A stretch of 64,000 nucleotides of DNA from Larus michahellis (taxonomy: Eukaryota; Chordata; Aves; Charadriiformes; Laridae). Position 1 is the first letter of the stretch; the number at the start of each line of letters is the position of its first letter. The stretch covers positions 11,547,556-11,611,555 of the forward strand of contig NC_133901.1 of the NCBI RefSeq assembly GCF_964199755.1. The letters run 5' to 3'. The notes under the pieces are model-generated. The model had not been told where the DNA came from and did not search any database. It saw only the letters and a program-made list of their open reading frames with translations. Below, piece after piece: positions 63,146-64,000 of the stretch. The position numbers and the translations under genes are program-made.

Positions 63146-64000
63146 TGCCGGCGGGCGGAGGGGTGCTGCGCGTTTTGCTGTTGCATCCGGCAGGGGGGCA
63201 GGTGCGGGTGTGGTTGCGGCAGGCGGGTGGGCGTGTGGGGCTGCGGGGCGCGTGGGAGGCTTGTGGAGGTTTTTTGGGCTGTTGTAGGCTTTTGCCGGCA
63301 GGCGGGGGGGTGTTGAGTGTTTTGGTGTTGCGAGTGGGGTGTTGCGGCAGGCGGGCGGGTGTGTGGGGCTGGAGGGCGCGGGGCGTGTGGGAGTGGTGTG
63401 TAAGTATTTTGGGGGGCTGTGTTGGGGCAGGTGCGGGTGTAGTTGCGGCAGGCGGGTGGGTGTGTGGGGCTGCGGGCCGTGTGGCAGGGGTGTGGGGGTT
63501 TTCTGGAGTGTTGCGCGTGGCATGTTGGGTGCTGTAGGCTTTTGGCGGCGGGCGGAGGGGTGTTGAGCGTTTTGGTGTTGCGGGTGGGGGGTTGTGTCGG
63601 GGGGGCAGGTGCGTGTGTGGTTGCGGCAGGCGGGTGGGTGTGTGGGGCTGCAGGGCACGTGGGAGGCTTGTGGAGGTTTTTTGGGTTGTTGGGTGCTGTA
63701 GGCTTTTGCCGGCAGGCGGGGGGGCGTTGAGTGTTTTGGTGTTGCGAGTGGGGTGTTGCGGCAGGCGGGTGGGTGTGCGGGGCTGCGGGGCGTGTAGCAG
63801 GGGTGTGGAGGTCTTTTGGGGTGTTGGGTGCTGTATGATTTTGGCATCGGGCGGAGCGTCTGGCGAGCGTTGTGGTGTTGCGAGTGGGGTATTGTGGCAG
63901 GCGTCGGGGCAGGTGCGCGTGTTGTTGCGGGAGGAGGGAGGGTGTGTGGGGCTGTAGGGCATGTGCGGTGCTTGAGTGTGGTGTAAGTACTTAGTGGTGT
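63146..64000. repeat. Spacer S60 (3'-truncated by window edge): A-B-C-D-E-F and start of G
   Basis: Full-type spacer cut just after the 'gtaagtacttag' island. Module A has 'gttgcatccgg' as in S58, and F has 'ggcatcggg' and 'cagggcatg'-like variants as in S57. Confidence 0.85.

Larger units (their letters stand above)
1..64000 (+). repeat. Tandem 5S rDNA array (60 genes, window lies wholly inside it)
   Basis: Sixty near-identical 121-122 nt 5S genes occur in one orientation at spacings of 697 to 1856 bp. The common spacings are 697, 858/859, 952 and 1261-1273 bp. No other gene class or transposon interrupts them. Both ends of the window are cut inside a spacer, so the true array is larger. 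Spacers are strongly strand-asymmetric (G/T on +). Length classes come from different combinations of modules A-G. Variants in genes and spacers recur in blocks, the expected result of unequal exchange. Copy numbers used below simply count genes from the left. Confidence 0.97.

Noticed and set aside
1-64000. CRISPR array
   Set aside because: The regular repeats are full 5S genes with homologous, not unique, spacers; no cas genes.
1-64000. 5S-derived SINE insertions (SINE3-like)
   Set aside because: All 60 copies are full-length genes in tandem with shared flanks. No A-rich tails or target-site duplications were seen.
1-64000. A new, undescribed gene system hidden in the spacers
   Set aside because: Spacer sequence is fully accounted for by diverged copies of a few modules and GT tracts. 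The novelty is in array architecture, not in new genes.

Overview
The whole 64 kb window is one uninterrupted head-to-tail array of vertebrate-type 5S ribosomal RNA genes. I count 60 full-length 5S genes, all on the + strand, separated by modular G/T-rich spacers of 576 to 1735 nt. The window starts and ends inside spacers. I see no protein-coding gene, tRNA, transposable element, inversion or unrelated insertion. The very long open frames, especially on the minus strand, arise because the + strand of the spacer is almost free of C and A and so rarely produces stop codons.

Organism: a vertebrate, most likely an amniote and possibly a bird or reptile. The 121-nt consensus gene, read against the human 5S sequence as I remember it, differs only at position 2, positions 23-25 and position 69. 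Those differences do not fix the clade.

Spacer architecture: the fullest common spacer (1148 nt) resolves into seven modules, called A to G here. They are defined on 8549-9696: A 8549-8686, B 8687-8807, C 8808-8929, D 8930-9093, E 9094-9228, F 9229-9397 and G 9398-9696. A to F look like diverged copies of one ancestral 120-170 bp element. The junctions before B, D, E and F carry an intact or degenerate copy of the last ~16 nt of the 5S gene plus its downstream flank. G is the 5' flank; it has two GT tracts, a T6 run and the short segment preceding each gene. Nearly all unit-length variation is loss, gain or fusion of modules: EFG (576), A/D-EFG (737), ABCFG (831), ABCDEFG (1148), and composites up to 1735 nt.

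Layout: 1-6461, a 952-697-859 bp trimer repeated about twice. 6462-15225, alternating long and short units. 15226-22859, a 2970-bp trimer repeated twice and then decaying. 22860-34727, a 5934-bp five-gene block repeated twice. 34728-48954, the 952-697-859 trimer type returns, embedded in a 5829-bp block repeated twice. 48955-53905, alternating long and short units. 53906-64000, the largest composite spacers and a 1.57-kb tandem duplication.

Gene variation: by eye there are 28 different gene sequences among the 60 copies, and only copy 36 (36751-36871) has the majority base everywhere. Seven of the 23 substituted positions are CpG transitions. Two very common changes, C91G (21 copies) and C104G (17 copies), should break helix pairs of mature 5S rRNA. 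The first 25 nt are almost invariant. Variant types travel with spacer types and mark the duplicated blocks, so the array has evolved by unequal exchange and local amplification.
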